64,000 nucleotides of DNA from Lenzites betulinus (GCA_022264855.1 JABYQU010000004.1:1116001-1180000); one strand, 5' to 3'; positions 1 through 12,600 are shown, numbered from the stretch's first letter. Made by a program: numbers and translations. The notes: generated by a model not told the origin, from the sequence alone.

Positions 1-1274
1 GGATGGTCCGGAGCGACGCATGGAATAACTGACGTCGGAACTTGCGGAAGTGGGGGTTGCTTGCGAACTCCCGGTCAGCTAGTTGTTTATCATACCGGGT
101 GAGCATCGAAACGTAAGACTAATGATAACAACGATGTAAGAACATACTTTTTGGGACGGCGAGGAATGCCACCAAGGAGACGGCGTTCCTCTGTGCACGG
201 CGCGCTGAGTTGTGGACTAGTCCATTAGAAAGATAGAGCGGATAGTATTCGTTCTGGCCGGTGGCAACAGACACTGTCGTCTTGTCACTTCCGAGAATTA
301 TCGGGCAGAACGTTGCATCCACGTTCTCAGGTTCCTTGGCAAGCACATCCTATCGAACCCATTACACGTGTCAGCGGCGTCATGCTACAAACCTAAGTTA
401 TTGATTGTCCAAGACATACCGCTTCGTTCCATGCCCAATCCCCCGACATGAAGTCCTTGTATTCGCGCTCGTCTCCCCGAAAGACTTGCTTGGGCGCAAA
501 GTCTATGTCGTGTGCAAAATCAGGATTACCTACTTGTGTATGGAGAACGCGGCGCGGACAGCGGAACCATACACTGTACTCGCGGAGCATCCATGGTGGC
601 ACATTGTCGTCGGGCCGCTGTCCCATGTACGTTACCCTAAATTCCTGCCACGGAATGTCGCCAAGAGGGATACTGTCAATACTCTCGTACATGTCCTTGG
701 CATTGGCGAAAGGTGGGTCTTGGCCAGGTGGCAGCGTCGCCGCCCAAAGCTGCATTAGCTCGTTGATGTTGCCGGCAGACATCTGTTCTTTCTTGAACAA
801 GAAATCGGCAAGCTCGAACTGAGCGCGTGAATGATAGGGCGAGTAGTCATTGGCCTGCCGAGGTTGTGGCGGAGGGGGTGGGGCATCGGGAGGGACTGGA
901 TCACCGTTGGCGTCGCATGGCCGGCCTTTAAGTGGTGCCACACAACAGTCAGATTAATTATATGTCGATGACGAATGCAACTCACCGGTAAGGATCGGAT
1001 GGGTAACTGTAATGGAGGAGGGATCAGGGACGCCAGCGTGATCCTCAGCATCATCGTCCATGTCGCCCTCGTCATTGACAGGTGGGACCGGAGGGATATC
1101 CGGGGGTGGGCTACGAGAGTCGTCCCGGAGAGCGTTGAGAGCCTGAGGTTCGGCGGCAGCTGGCCTCGCGTGAGCTGCTTGTAGATGTCGCTTGCGCCCG
1201 CCAAGGGTTTTGAATAGTTTTGTACAGCCATCATGAAGGCACGGGATAGTTGCTGCTACGAAGTTCCTGAGCAT
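1..1274 (-). CDS. Plavaka-family transposase, 5' part (truncated by window start)
   Basis: Spliced gene read on the minus strand as exons 1274-986, 925-420, 349-148 and 78-1, continuing off the window. Exon 1 carries a C2H2 zinc finger (CLHDGC...HLQAAH) near residues 12-35 followed by a Pro/Asp-rich linker. The next exons give the N-terminal half of a Plavaka DNA transposase, including PWQEF, PPWM, WAWNEA and the hallmark block ILGSDKTTVSVATGQNEYYP, then NAVSLVAFLAVPK joined to TDREFASNPHFRKFRRQLFHASL. Each junction has GT-AG borders and keeps the family-typical sequence in frame, so this part looks intact. Plavaka transposases are cut-and-paste enzymes common in Agaricomycetes. The catalytic C-terminal half is outside the window, so activity cannot be judged. 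Confidence 0.88.
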
Positions 1275-1990
1275 GCTTGTGGTTGCAGAGTAGTACACGA
1301 GAGCAGCAGGACGACGGGTAGGCGCAAGATTGAGATAACAAAGTGACAGTCTATCGGCGGGATCGTGTAGCTTCGACGTCACGGTGACGGAGCATGTATG
1401 AGTAGGAGCCTTGGACTCGGATGGAGACTGGAGCCAGATGGACTTGGACTTCAACAAAATGCGCGACTTTGTCCGGTCGGCCGTATTTCCGAGTGCCGAA
1501 GACGAAGCAATGCCGCCAAGGTTCGGACCGGATGGTGAGGTGGGCAGACGACGGGGTAAACCTTTTGTGCATGGCGTGCGACGCGCGGTGCATTCGGCGC
1601 TGCGGCTCAGCCAAGTACTGTGGAATGTATAGCGGTCAGTCGACAACTATATTTCGCCTTGGATGCAACGTACGATGCAGAACGACAAAGACTCTGTTGG
1701 GACCCCCATGGCGAGCGACGAGCGACCTGCAGCTGCTGGCGGGGAGGCGGGGAGAGGAAAGTGGAGATCGACGAAACGAGCCGCTGTATCGGATAGATGA
1801 TTGCCCGCGCGACGCCCAGGCCATGTCGCCTGCAACGGGGTCTCCGGAGGCCGTGGATGGTGGCATAAGATGCGTCGCATTTTCTGGAGGAAGGCTGGTC
1901 AGCGTTGACTTCCACCACGACCGGCAGCTTCACCCTCCACTCACCCAAGTCCGTCACGAAAACGACGTGGCATATTCGTCCTCCTACGCC
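1275..1990. other. Divergent intergenic region, Plavaka gene / 1991 gene
   Basis: About 716 bp between two divergently transcribed genes. Open frames here have no family-like sequence and overlap on both strands. I see no repeat or clear TATA element. Confidence 0.4.
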
Positions 1991-4757
1991 ATGGCGAAGT
2001 CAACCTCTGCACCTATGGACAACGCACCGTCAGCACCACATCGCATGGCAACACGCGCAAAAAATCAGACTGCACGGCCAGGCTTACCTGATGTTGCTGG
2101 GTGGAATGCTGATCAGCCTGACCGTATTCCACTCCCGCCCGCTCAGCGCCGCGCAGAGGCAGCAGCTACGAAGAAAGCTGAGGTGGCCGCCGCTGCTCAG
2201 AAAGCCGCTGTGCGGGATGCTGCGATCCTCAGAGCAGCATCCATCGAGGATCAGCAGCAGCAGGCCGCCCGCGCAGCAGATGACGCCCGTCGTCAGCCAA
2301 AGCGCCCAACGCCCAAGCCACGTCCGCGCAGGGTCAAGCGGTCTATTGAACCTGAGAATGCAGGTCAGTGTTTGTAGTACTCGTGGGTTGATGATTGACT
2401 TACTATTGAGTGCTATAGATGGCTTGGGGGCAGCAAGCGCCTCGACGACGTGTCATGTCGCCAAGACTGTCGGCGACGACGTAAACCCATCTGGTTCTAT
2501 TGAGAGCCTGAGCACACCCACCCACAGCGGCAGCGACATGCCAGGTGTTGGGTCCTCTGTTGCTCCTATGGCCGGCATGGACTATGATGATCCAATGGGT
2601 GAGCTCTTTCAGTTTGGTGGAGTGGTACTTGGGATCGGAACACAACTTACCAACTCGCAGTGACCGATGCAACCGATGCGTTTGCCATTGGACTCATGAG
2701 CGAGCCTGAGTTGGATGCTGGCGACGCCGAGAGCGACGGCAGTGTATCAGAGTTCGAGCTTGGGGACGAAGAGGCTCAAAGTGATGAGGACGTGGAGGAG
2801 GTAGTCGTGGACAAGCCAGCGAAGAAGAGCAACAAGCGTCAGCCCAAGGTTCGGCGCGCGGACATAACCGCCGTGCGAAGTCACAACAGATTCTCACTGA
2901 ACAGGGAATCTGTGACTTCCAGCATATCTCTCAAGCACGCGTGAGTGACTGTCGACGTGGCTACCGGCGCTCGCTCACTCTTCCTCTTTCACTCGTGCCT
3001 CTACCCCCTCTACCTCCTCTCCCAGTAACCCCGAAATCGAGCCTGCCCAATCAAGCAAGAAGTCGAAGGTAACTGCCACACCAACAGGTTTGCGCGCCGG
3101 ATGGGTCACGCCCAAAAAATCGACGCAGCCAGGTAAGGCTGCCGCTGTGGCCCGGGCTCAGGCCTCTCATTACAAGACAACAGCCACACCGACGACATCG
3201 GCCACCCCCCGTAAGCTCCCTGTAACGCCTCTTCCCTCAGTGCATACAACTGTGGGCTCCCAAGGCAAAATAACCGCCAGGTAAGCACCACATCACCAAC
3301 ATCATGCACATCGGCGACTCCCTAATATAATATATTCACAGCAATCTGAACCCGGGCTCCACGCCCTCTCACGGCCCCGTAGTCAACCCCGCGGAAGCTC
3401 CCCCCGCCAACAGTGGCAGCGGGGTCAATGAGTATGGGGGTTTGCAGGACGAAGATGACACCGCCGAGGCCGCCGCCATGCCTCGAACCCCCGCATCGGC
3501 CTGGGGAGTCCCGGCACTGGACTCAGGCAGTTCCTCGGGAGTCGATGATGCATTTGTACGTCCCCTTTGCGGCTCCCTCCCCCCATCCGTACACTCATCT
3601 CAGCTATCATCCCAGCCCACCGACAAACTTACAGATGTCACCCATATTCCTGACAGCATCGTCAAGGTCAACCATCGTCCTGCCAGTCAGACGGTGGGAG
3701 CGACACGTCACCGATGGAACACTACCGACCTCGAGCCCAGCATCCGCCAACGATTCACCCACGAGTTCATCCCGCTCACTCGCACCACCATGAGCAGGTT
3801 GCAGCCGTGGCACAGCTTGTCGATCGACGAACGCCAGGCTCTTTTCAAACGAGTCTTCCCCGACCACGACCACGTTGTTGAGGTCAATGACATTGTGTTC
3901 ACCTTAGTCAGTGTCTCGTCTGTCCCATCACCACTACACTCACCCTGCACGTCACTAGATGAACAGCCGGATTACCGAGTGGCAAAGCAAGTTCGCCATG
4001 GCTGCCCTTAACGTTCTCGAAGCCCATTTTCTCAAAGCGGGCATGGCTGAACCTGAAGTTCGTGGCGCTTGGTGCCGCCTCCAGCTTGGGACAAACGTCG
4101 CCGCTTTGAAGGCGCCATTCTTATGGCGTACATGGAACGATGGCAAGAAAAAGGTACGCCATCTTCGGGCACATCTAACCACACTCCCACATCTATCCCG
4201 TTGTGCAGGGATGCTTTCAAGGGGAGCTCATCCTGAAGACCTTCGGTGTTGTACACATCCCTGTACTCCAAGCAGTCCCTTTTGCTCTGCGCGACGAGGA
4301 AGGCAACGCGGACTTACGGCCTAGCGGCGCATTGATCTTGGCAGCACTGGCAGTAAGCAATTATTCCTCAACATCTTTTGTGGCTAATGTGCGCCCAGGT
4401 TGAACGTGCTCTCAACATCTGGGTATCTGGCTCACGCATTATCCTGAGCGGCCAACCCGGCTACTTCTCCGCGGATAACTGGGGTGACAAGATCGTCGTG
4501 TCTCACGGCGTGGCCAAGAGTTCGAAAAAGGTTGCCAACATGTTCGCGCGTGCCCAGAAACTCTCGTGCGAGAGTTGGATCGCCATTTTGGACGCCGCGC
4601 GTGCCCACCATCATCGTCACAAGGTTGTGCAGGACAAAAAGGCGATCGTTATCGAATCCGCCAGCGATGCAGCGATGACTGAATCCGACGGTGAATGTAA
4701 GTCCTCCCAGTTTACTTTCGTGAATGGCAGACTCTAATCAGTTGGTGCACAGGGTAG
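1991..4757 (+). CDS. Low-complexity basidiomycete protein with conserved C-terminal block, unknown function
   Basis: About ten exons join in frame. Junctions include ENA|DGLGA (intron from about 2365), DDPM|VTDATD, KHA|NPEIEP, ITA|SNLNPG, DDAF|LSSQP, VFTL|MNSRI, GKKK|GCFQG, ALA|VERAL, and a last exon of only GGTAG that gives Trp-stop. The first 500 or so residues are Ala/Pro/Ser/Asp-rich, with a QRRAEAAATKKAE helix, a basic PKPRPRRVKR stretch and an acidic SDEDVEE segment. The C-terminal third is ordered, with FQGELILKTFGVVHI, ALILAALAVERALNIW, FSADNWGDK and ESWIAILDAA. This ordered block resembles multi-copy basidiomycete proteins of unknown function, possibly the DUF6532 group; that name is from memory and unverified. 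An internal ATG at 2044 (MATRAKNQ) is an alternative start. It lies head-to-head with the Plavaka transposase and could be a partner ORF. Confidence 0.72.
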
Positions 4758-4841
4758 ATACAGATGTTATCTGAGTAGGCAGACCCATCCGCTCAACCGG
4801 TCGGTTTCACGCCATCCAGCGATGTTCAACCATGCGTCTGT

Positions 4842-4957
4842 TGTCCCGTCGTCCCCCGTCTAGTCTCCGTCCCCCGTCTCGTCTCCGTCCCGCGTCTCGT
4901 CTCCGTCCCCTGCCTTGTCTCCGTCCCCCGCCTCGTTTCTGTCCCCCGCCTCGTTTA
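4842..4957. repeat. 18-bp tandem repeat (6 to 7 degenerate units)
   Basis: Units of the form TCTCGTCTCCGTCCCCCG follow one another with 1-4 substitutions each. The array sits about 85 bp after the stop of the 1991-4757 gene and directly precedes a larger, related GTCCTCGTCGTCGG-rich array. Confidence 0.8.
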
Positions 4958-4975
4958 TGCCAGTGTCCCGCCGTG

Positions 4976-5220
4976 TCCTCGTGGTCAACCCCGCGTCCTC
5001 GTCGGACTGCATCCTCGTCCACCGTGCATTGTCGTTGACTGGGTGTCCTCGTCGTCGGCCCCGCGTGCGCACGTCCTCGTCGTTGACCACGCGTCCTCGT
5101 CGCCGGCCCCGCGTCCTCGTCCTCGCGTCCTCGTCGTCGGCACCGCGTCTGTGTCATCGGCCCTGCGTGTGCGTCCTCGTCGTCGGCCCCGCGTCCTCGT
5201 CTCGTCGTTCACTGCGCGTC
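4976..5220. repeat. Degenerate flank of the 20-bp minisatellite
   Basis: Irregular copies of CGTCCTCGTCGTCGGCCCCG with C/T and indel variation lead into the perfect array, as expected for the older edge of an expanding minisatellite. Confidence 0.7.
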
Positions 5221-5500
5221 TTCGTCGTCGGCCCCGCGTCTTCGTCGTCGGCCCCGCGTCTTCGTCGTCGGCCCCGCGTCTTCGTCGTCGGCCCCGCGTC
5301 TTCGTCGTCGGCCCCGCGTCTTCGTCGTCGGCCCCGCGTCTTCGTCGTCGGCCCCGCGTCTTCGTCGTCGGCCCCGCGTCTTCGTCGTCGGCCCCGCGTC
5401 TTCGTCGTCGGCCCCGCGTCTTCGTCGTCGGCCCCGCGTCTTCGTCGTCGGCCCCGCGTCTTCGTCGTCGGCCCCGCGTCTTCGTCGTCGGCCCCGCGCC
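5221..5500. repeat. 20-bp minisatellite, 14 nearly identical units
   Basis: The unit TTCGTCGTCGGCCCCGCGTC repeats 14 times with no length change; only the final unit differs (CGCGCC). Because 20 is not a multiple of three, three units make a 60-bp period that is open in several frames on both strands. The long Arg/Ser/Pro and Asp/Gly/Arg open frames over 4800-5750 are therefore a by-product of the repeat and not evidence of a gene. Confidence 0.95.
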
Positions 5501-6897
5501 CTCGTCGTCCCCCCGCATACGCGCATCCTCGTCGTTGACCGAGCGTCGTCCTTGTCGACCATGCGTCGTCGTCGCCCCCGCGTCATTGTCAAGTCAGCAC
5601 CGCCTCCGACTCCGCGTCCTTGTCGTCCACGCGTCCACGTTGTCCCCGTTTCATTTTTACCTACCGCCTTGTGTTTGGGGACCTCTCTCGTCGTCCGCCG
5701 CCCTGTGTTCGTACCTATTTTTTGCGTACCCCCACCGTCTAGTATGAGCTCTATCCCCCCCTCAATTGTCTTCGTTTCCCGTTCTCGTGTGGTTCCCCCG
5801 GTCTCGTCTTCGCTTCCGTTCTTGTGGTCGGTTCCGAGTCTTCGGGACCGATGTCCCCCATCCCATATTTGCCGCGGACTTGTCTTGGCGCTGCCGTTGT
5901 CCCCACCTGGTCACTGGTTCAACCCAGTGTCTTATGTATGGTACAGGCTGCTTAACCAGCCTTCATAGATATCTCCTACCACTGTTAGCTTGTGTAGTAC
6001 TGTGCTGTCTACTGCTGATAATGGATCAGTTGATGTCTGTGAAGTGTGCATCCATGTGTGCCTATTGGAAACCAAGTGTGATTACAAGCCCAAAATGAAG
6101 TACAGCAATGCTGATATATTTCTCTTAGAATGGTCTTGTACAGCTACTTCATGACCGTCTTCATGGACTTTTCAAGACAAGATGCAACTTGGCAAAGTAT
6201 ACACGACTTGTTAGGCAAATGGACTGGTCTTCAAAAGTCCTGGACTTGAGAGGACTTGGAAGACTTCAGCTACTTGGGAGGAGCCTGAAGGGGAGGTGTC
6301 AAAATGCTGATGAATGTAAAGTCAATGTTCAACGTCGTGAAAACGTTGGACATCAAACTGGATATCTAACAACTTTGCGTTGGGATGGTGCATGGCGAAT
6401 CGATAATCCTTGACAACTACTATGATCCGCGACGCCCGGGGCTCCCGCTCATATGCAGTGATTCTTGGGTGATTCCAGTCCACATAGAGCGCTAGCGCTT
6501 CAGAAGGCGCCCCGGTGATTGATTGTTCCTGCAGCTGGTTACAGACGCTCCCGATCGAGTCCCTTCGGCGTAATAGTACTTACCCTGACTTCTCTCAACT
6601 CCATACACCCGCTCAGCACATCCACACTCAGAAGTCGTCGGGCCCTGGACGCCTGAGCGAAAGAGGTCGAGACAATAAGAGCCCGCCCTTGTCGGACGTA
6701 CCTTCGGAAATGAGTGCTCCGCCCATGATGCACGCAACTGCAGCCACTCCGCTCTTTCGTGATAGTATATCCAACAGAGTTCCAACATTAGTGATCTACG
6801 TGCGCCGGGAAGGACGCACCCCAGGATGAACGGAACTCCCATTCGAGTCCCCCAAATCATTTCCCTGGCTTCCGACTCCTCCATCCTGAGCCTACAC
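5501..6897. other. Gene-free stretch after the minisatellite
   Basis: 5501-5660 still holds decayed minisatellite units. 5930-6420 is more AT-rich, with repeated GACTT/AAGTC words around 6130-6270 that suggest a decayed mobile element, but no coding domain or terminal repeat could be recognised. A 130-codon minus-strand frame at 6492-6884 has no recognisable features. Confidence 0.4.
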
Positions 6898-8115
6898 CTA
6901 CTTCCCAGCGGGCCACCACCCCGGATGCCGGACCCGCACCGTCACGCGCTGCCCCCTCATCCCCTCACCCACGCCCCCACCCTCAGCCGGGCCAGCCCCT
7001 CCCCCCTCCTCGTGTTCCGCGAGCGTGTGCGAGAGGTCTGCGTACGCGGCAATCTCGACCGTCCCGCCGCACACCCCGCGCCCGGGAGGCTCTTGCCCCA
7101 CTGCAGATTTTGACTTGGGCTGAGACTTGGACGCGGACGCGCCGGCAGGGGCGGAGGAAAGCCAGCGCGCGAGCGTGCCCTGGGTCGCGGTGCGCTTCAG
7201 CGCGGGCACGGTGTTAGGTGCGGTGCCTGGCGTTGCAGCTGCAGTGGGAGCGGGCCTAGGCTGGGCAGGCACGGCGGTGGGTTTCTGCTGTGGCTTGGGC
7301 GGGGGCGCGAGGCCTCTGCATGTGCACCAGTGGTGCTGGCTGTGGGGCGCGTCCTTGCTGGTGCCCGTAACACGCTTCACGAGTTGTCTGCGGTCGGGGG
7401 TGTGTCAATCTTGGAGAGTTGCGACTCGCGGAGCACGCGGGAGGAGAATGGGGGGTGGTACGCACCCTACGGAGAACCGCTTGTCGGCGCTGAGTGTGGA
7501 AACGAGCTGCTCGGCGCGCGCGGCGTTGGACACGGCCGGGTCGCGCACGACGGCGTAGCTTCCGTGAAAGTTGAGCCCTTCCGTCCGTTTCGTGTTTGTC
7601 GGAGGATCATGGACGGACTGCTGCCACCGTGCAGCCAGCTCCGCGAGTAGGGCGTCCGCCATCTGGAATTCTTCTCTTTTTCGGGCACTCGCCGAGACTT
7701 TCGAGGGCCGCGCTGCTTCCTGTGCGCCGGCAGGCGTGTCGAGTATCCCGTCAGCTTTTCTCTTGAGTGGACGCAGAGGCGGATCGGTGACGCCTTCTGG
7801 TCGGAATGCCGCGGACGCCGCTATCGCTCGTATCTTCGCGCGTACTTTCTCCAACTCCTGGTCGCGCTTCGAATTTCGCTCTTTTATGGACGCACGGCAC
7901 GTGAGGCAGACGAGGTTGCACGTCGTGCCGGCGTTGGATGGCAGTGTGTTGCGACACTGGATGCATGGCAGCAGTTCCGCGGAGTCGCCGGCCTGTGCGC
8001 GCATATGCGCGTCTTTTGCGGCTGTATATAATCCGGACATGGAGGCGACAGCTCGGGGTCCGTTGGAGATGGGTTTGAGAGGCGCAGCCTCCAAAGCGGT
8101 AACGTTGCAAGCCAT
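6898..8115 (-). CDS. Unknown protein with Cys4 zinc-binding motif
   Basis: Two exons, 8115-7466 and 7387-6898, join in phase at GTAGG|GTGCGT...CCGCAG|ACAACTC and give 379 codons. The start MACNVTAL is the most natural ATG. Around residues 60-90 there is a C-x2-C...C-x2-C pattern (CIQCRNTLP, CLTCRASIKER) followed by a charged helix, which suggests a small zinc ribbon. The middle is Lys/Arg/Ala-rich (PLRPLKRKADG). The second exon contains HWCTCRGLAPPPKPQQKP, a Pro/Ala-rich linker, and TATQGTLARWLSS, which loosely resembles a PCNA-interacting (PIP) motif. The C-terminus ends VTVRVRHPGWWPAGK. I do not recognise the family; a nuclear DNA-associated role is only a guess from the zinc motif and basic stretches. 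Confidence 0.68.
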
Positions 8116-9620
8116 GGGTTCAACGGATTGCGTAGCTGCGGTAGTACGCACTTTGGGCTTACTACGACCGTTAATATATTTTGCTGAAAACCTCAAGAGG
8201 GGGATTGCGCTTACCTTCTGTGGTATCTGCACCTCCTGGCTCCACACAAAGGTTCCCGCTCACGAGTACTTACGACGCGCTTTAAGTTCGAGGACTCGCC
8301 GGCGGAGGTTGGTGAGTTTAATGTTCACGCGCCGTCACTAACGCGTAGAGTCACGACGCTGTCACGGCGCTTAATACGTATATAGTCATCGCAGGCGCCC
8401 ATATACGCGACTCCGGCCCGACACGACCAATTGTGCAGCCCTTTTCCTTCCGCACACTCATGTGTGTCCGCCATATCGCTTAATGTTTTGCATCGTGTTC
8501 TGCTACAACGTCTGGCATGCCGAGGACTGCCGCCACGGGCTATGCACGACGGGCATAGTATACATAGACACCGGCGAACAGTCGAAACAAGAAGTAACCT
8601 TTCAGCCGACTTAAGGGTTTTGAGTGAGTGGCAAACAGTTTTTGTCCAGGGGTTTACCTCTTGTTTCGATTATGAACGGGTTTTGCTTGGTCGGCAACGG
8701 GCCACTGCCTGACGTGATGCTTGTGAGTCTCTGATGCAAAAGATATCTAGTCAGCGACAAGCGTATTTCACGATATCATTGGGTGGAGCGCTCACAGCTG
8801 GTTGAGCTCTATGAGTAACAACAGCCCGGCGAGATCCAGCGCGAATTGCATATATCGCTATGCGTGTTCCATGTATGCTGTCAACGCGTGGTGCCAAGCG
8901 CACAATGCTACTGCGCGAAGGTGCTCGATATGCATCCGAGGTGCGGCGGAGTTGATAAACTCACGACAAGGCGGCATGCGCGACACAGGACATCGGAAAG
9001 CGCGGGACCGTGAATGCATCACGGTGGACGACATGCCGCTGGCATCGCACACGCAGTGAGTCGTCGTGCTTCAAATGGTCAGACGCGCGGCACTAACCGC
9101 TGTAGAACATGTCCCAGATAGACACGCTGCATGCCCCGCAAGGATAGCAAAGGGACTGCCGCAATGTGCTGCGGGCTGTTCGGGCGGAGATGGGGTTGAC
9201 GAAACCAAGGACGCACGAGACGCGCGGATCCGCTAGTTAGCGAGGGCAGCCTTCCCTGCACTCGGTGTGCATGGAAGCGGCCAGGACGTACACGAGAAGC
9301 GCGACAGACGCCCGGCGGCATCGGCGGGGCCTGGTCGGTCCACCCGCTCGCTGCTTGCTTGCCAATCACAGCCCGCGCGTCCGTGCAGAACAGGCATCGA
9401 CCCGCACTAGGCGACGTCTCCTGACCCCTGCTCTCAGCGCTCAGCTCCCATCCAGAAGTTGCCGTCACTTTCGCAATTCCGCTATGGCATCCAGATCTGC
9501 GCTCAACCTGAGCCACCCAGACGCGCACGTCATCCAATGTCCAGAGCGTATATATACCCCCCACTGTCCGCCATCGGCTCGCTCACCCACCCTCGTCTGA
9601 ACGCTACATCCTGATCCGAC
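8116..9620. other. Divergent intergenic region upstream of the oxygenase
   Basis: About 1.5 kb between the zinc-motif gene (-) and the fatty-acid oxygenase gene (+). Several open frames of 60-160 codons overlap on both strands without domain-like sequence. The clear signal is a TATA box near 9549. Confidence 0.45.
9549..9556 (+). promoter_or_regulatory. TATA box for the fatty-acid oxygenase gene
   Basis: TATATATA lies about 65 bp upstream of the ATG at 9621, a good position for a fungal core promoter with a short leader. Confidence 0.55.
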
Positions 9621-12600
9621 ATGTCTTACTCCAGCGCGCGTAACGACCCCAGCGAGGTTGTACGTGCACCCCAGAGCACCTCCTCCACTATGAAGGGGTT
9701 CAACGAATTTCGTGACCAGGTAAGTAGCTGCCTGCAGAACGTCTCTAGCCCTATGCTAAACAGCACCTTTCAGGTCAGGAAACACATGCCGTTTGCGCAG
9801 GATCTCTCCACCATTGTCAGTGAAACAACTGTGCACCTTCTGCAGATCGCTGAAGGCCATTGAAATAGGAGAGCATAATAGATGGCATCAAGCACCTGAA
9901 CGCCATCGACGATCGCAAAATGCTCGTGCGTAGCTATACTGTGCACTACCCACGCCTAAAACGCATCCGTACGCGTCTACTTTTAGCTCGAGCATGTTCT
10001 GGTATACCTGTCCCAGAACGCCGGGCACCCCCTCGCGCAGAAGCTCGAGACCGCCACCGTGCAGCTGCGTACGTTCTCCCCCTTCACACCGCACCCACGA
10101 TGCCATGTCTAATTGAATCGTATTTGACGTCGCCGGCAGTCTACCTCGACCTCCCGCACCCGCCTGCGACGTCCGTCGGCCCCGAGCATGCGTACCGCGC
10201 TGCTGACGGCTCCGGGAACAACCCTCAGATGCCTGACCTCGGCAAGGCGGGCATGCCCTATGCGCGCAGCGTGCAGCAGACGCACCCGCTTCCGCGTAAC
10301 GAGATGCCGGACGCGGGGCTGGTGTTTGACACTCTTCTCCGCCGCGAGAAGGTATGCGTCTCTGGACTTAAGCAGAGTGTTACTTACGCTTGACGCAGTT
10401 CGTGCCGCACCCCGCCGGTCTATCCAGCATGATGTTCTCCTTCGCCGCTCTCGTTATTCACACGTGAGATGGAACCGCTGCTTCGACGCCACTGCTCCTC
10501 CTCACACGTGCCAACAGAGTTTTCCGCACGTCACACGAAAAGGACAAGGTGCACATTAACGAGACGTCGTCCTATGTGGACCTCTCCCCGCTGTATGGCC
10601 ACAACGAGGAGGCGCTGAACAAGATCCGCGTCTTCGACGGCCGCGGACTGCTCAAGCCCGACACGTTCGCGGAGGACCGTCTGCTGCTCTTGCCGCCCGC
10701 GGTCTGCGTCCTCCTCGTGCTGTTCAGCCGTAATCACAATGTGCGTGCATGCCCGTACTTCCGCACGCTACGCCCACGCTAACGACACAAACGCAGTTCA
10801 TCGCGCGTAAACTGCTCGAGTTGAACGAACGCGAGACGTACTGCGTGGACCTCACGAAGGCGGACGCCGCACAGCTTGCGCGGCAGGAGGAGGACCTGTT
10901 CCAGACCGCGCGTCTCATCAACTGCGCGTGGTTCGCGTCCGCGGTATTCTCGGACTACTTGCACGCGATCCTGGGGCTCGTCAGGCAGGGGAGCAGCTGG
11001 AGCCTCGATCCGTTTGAGGAGATCCGGAACGCGGACCACTCGCTGTTCGAACGCGGGCGCGGGAATGTGTGCAGTGTCGAGGTGCGCTTTGCTCCCGTCG
11101 TATGGGACAGTGTAGGTGCAGTGCTGATGACGCAAGCAGTTCAATTGCTTGTACAGATGGCACGCGACGACTTCGGAGGCGGATGAGAAGTGGGTCGAGC
11201 AGCTGGCCGAACAGCTCTTCCCGGGCAAGACCGTCGAGTCGGTCACGACCCAGGACTTCAAGGAGGCGGCGAAGATGATGCAGGAAAAGCAGCCCGATGT
11301 CTCGCACTGGACTTTCGACAAGTGCGTATCACCCGTGGATCTGCCCGCGGTGAAGGAGCCTGATGTGCGCGTAAACTCTCAGTTTGCAGCGTGATACGGA
11401 GACGGGCAGGTTTGACGATGAGAAGCTTGCAGACATCCTGAAGGACGCGTGAGTACTATCTGTTCTAATATGAGAAGCGTGGACAAGAGTGCTCATCGGG
11501 ATATGACAGGACGGAGCACCCCGCTGGCGCGTTCAAGGCGCGCGGCACGCCGTACGTGATGCGTCTCCACGAAATCATGGGCATCGAGCAAAACCGGCAG
11601 TGGGGTGTCTGTTCGCTGAATGACTTCCGCAAGGTTCGTGTTTGATTCAATGGGCAAAGACACATCGCTCATGTGTCTGCCTTTAGTTCCTCGGCCTAAA
11701 AAGTACGTTCATTTACAATGCATTCATGAAAGGTTTACCGACACCGTATTAGCCTACACGAGTTTCATCGAGTGGAATTCGGACCCTGTCATTGCAAATG
11801 CAGCGGAGAAGCTGTATGGCCACATCGACCGCCTGGAGCTGTATGTCGGCCTTCAAGCCGAAGAGGCCAAGCCCGTCGTCGAGGGCGCCGGTTTGTGCCC
11901 ATGTACGCATATCTTCCACCCGTCCTTGTCTCCACATTGCTCACCCCGGTGACAGCGTACACGATTAGTCGTGCGATCCTCAGCGACGCGATCGCGCTCA
12001 CGCGCGGCGACCGCTTCTTCACGGCAGACTACACGCCTTTCAACATGACCTGCTGGGGCTTTGCCGACTGCCAGCGAGATCCCGCGGGCCCAGGCAACGG
12101 CAGCATCCTCGGTCGTCTCCTCCTGCGCACGCTTCCCGACCACTACACGAGCGACAGCACGTACACGTGGTTCCCGCTCATGACCCCGCCGGTGATGCAG
12201 GGCGTGTTGAAGAAGCTCGGGCAGCAGGATGTGTACGCGGCGGTGCGCCCGGGCGGGCCTCGCCCGGTGCAGGTCCTGGGGACGTACGCGGACGTACGGC
12301 AGGTGCTGAAAGACGAAGCGGGACTGCGGGTGGGCTTTGCGGATCGCGCCGGAAAGCTCGTGCGTGGCTCTGGGTACGCACTTATCTTCCCCTTGCGGTA
12401 CCGCGCGTTGAACGTGTTTGATGCTGTAGGTTCTTCATCGCGTCGAACGACCCCGCACGGGCCGCTCGCGAGCAGCGCGCGATGCTGGACGTGCTGGTCG
12501 GCGCGCCGGGCGGCGAGGGCGCTGTGCGCCGGTACTTCTTCGAAAAGACGCGCGAGCTCATCCTGCGCGAGTCGTACGCCGCCGTCGCGTCGGAAGTGCG

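Noticed and set aside
5221..5500. Regular short repeats considered as a CRISPR array
   Set aside because: Head-to-tail 20-bp units without spacers, in a eukaryotic genome: a minisatellite.
4832..5747. Long Arg/Ser/Pro-rich and Asp/Gly/Arg-rich open frames on both strands
   Set aside because: They are generated by the 20-bp and 18-bp tandem repeats, which leave several frames free of stops; no splice or start context supports a gene.
8802..9564. Frames of 64-161 codons upstream of the fatty-acid oxygenase
   Set aside because: Overlapping on both strands, no splice continuity, and they run through the oxygenase promoter with its TATA box.
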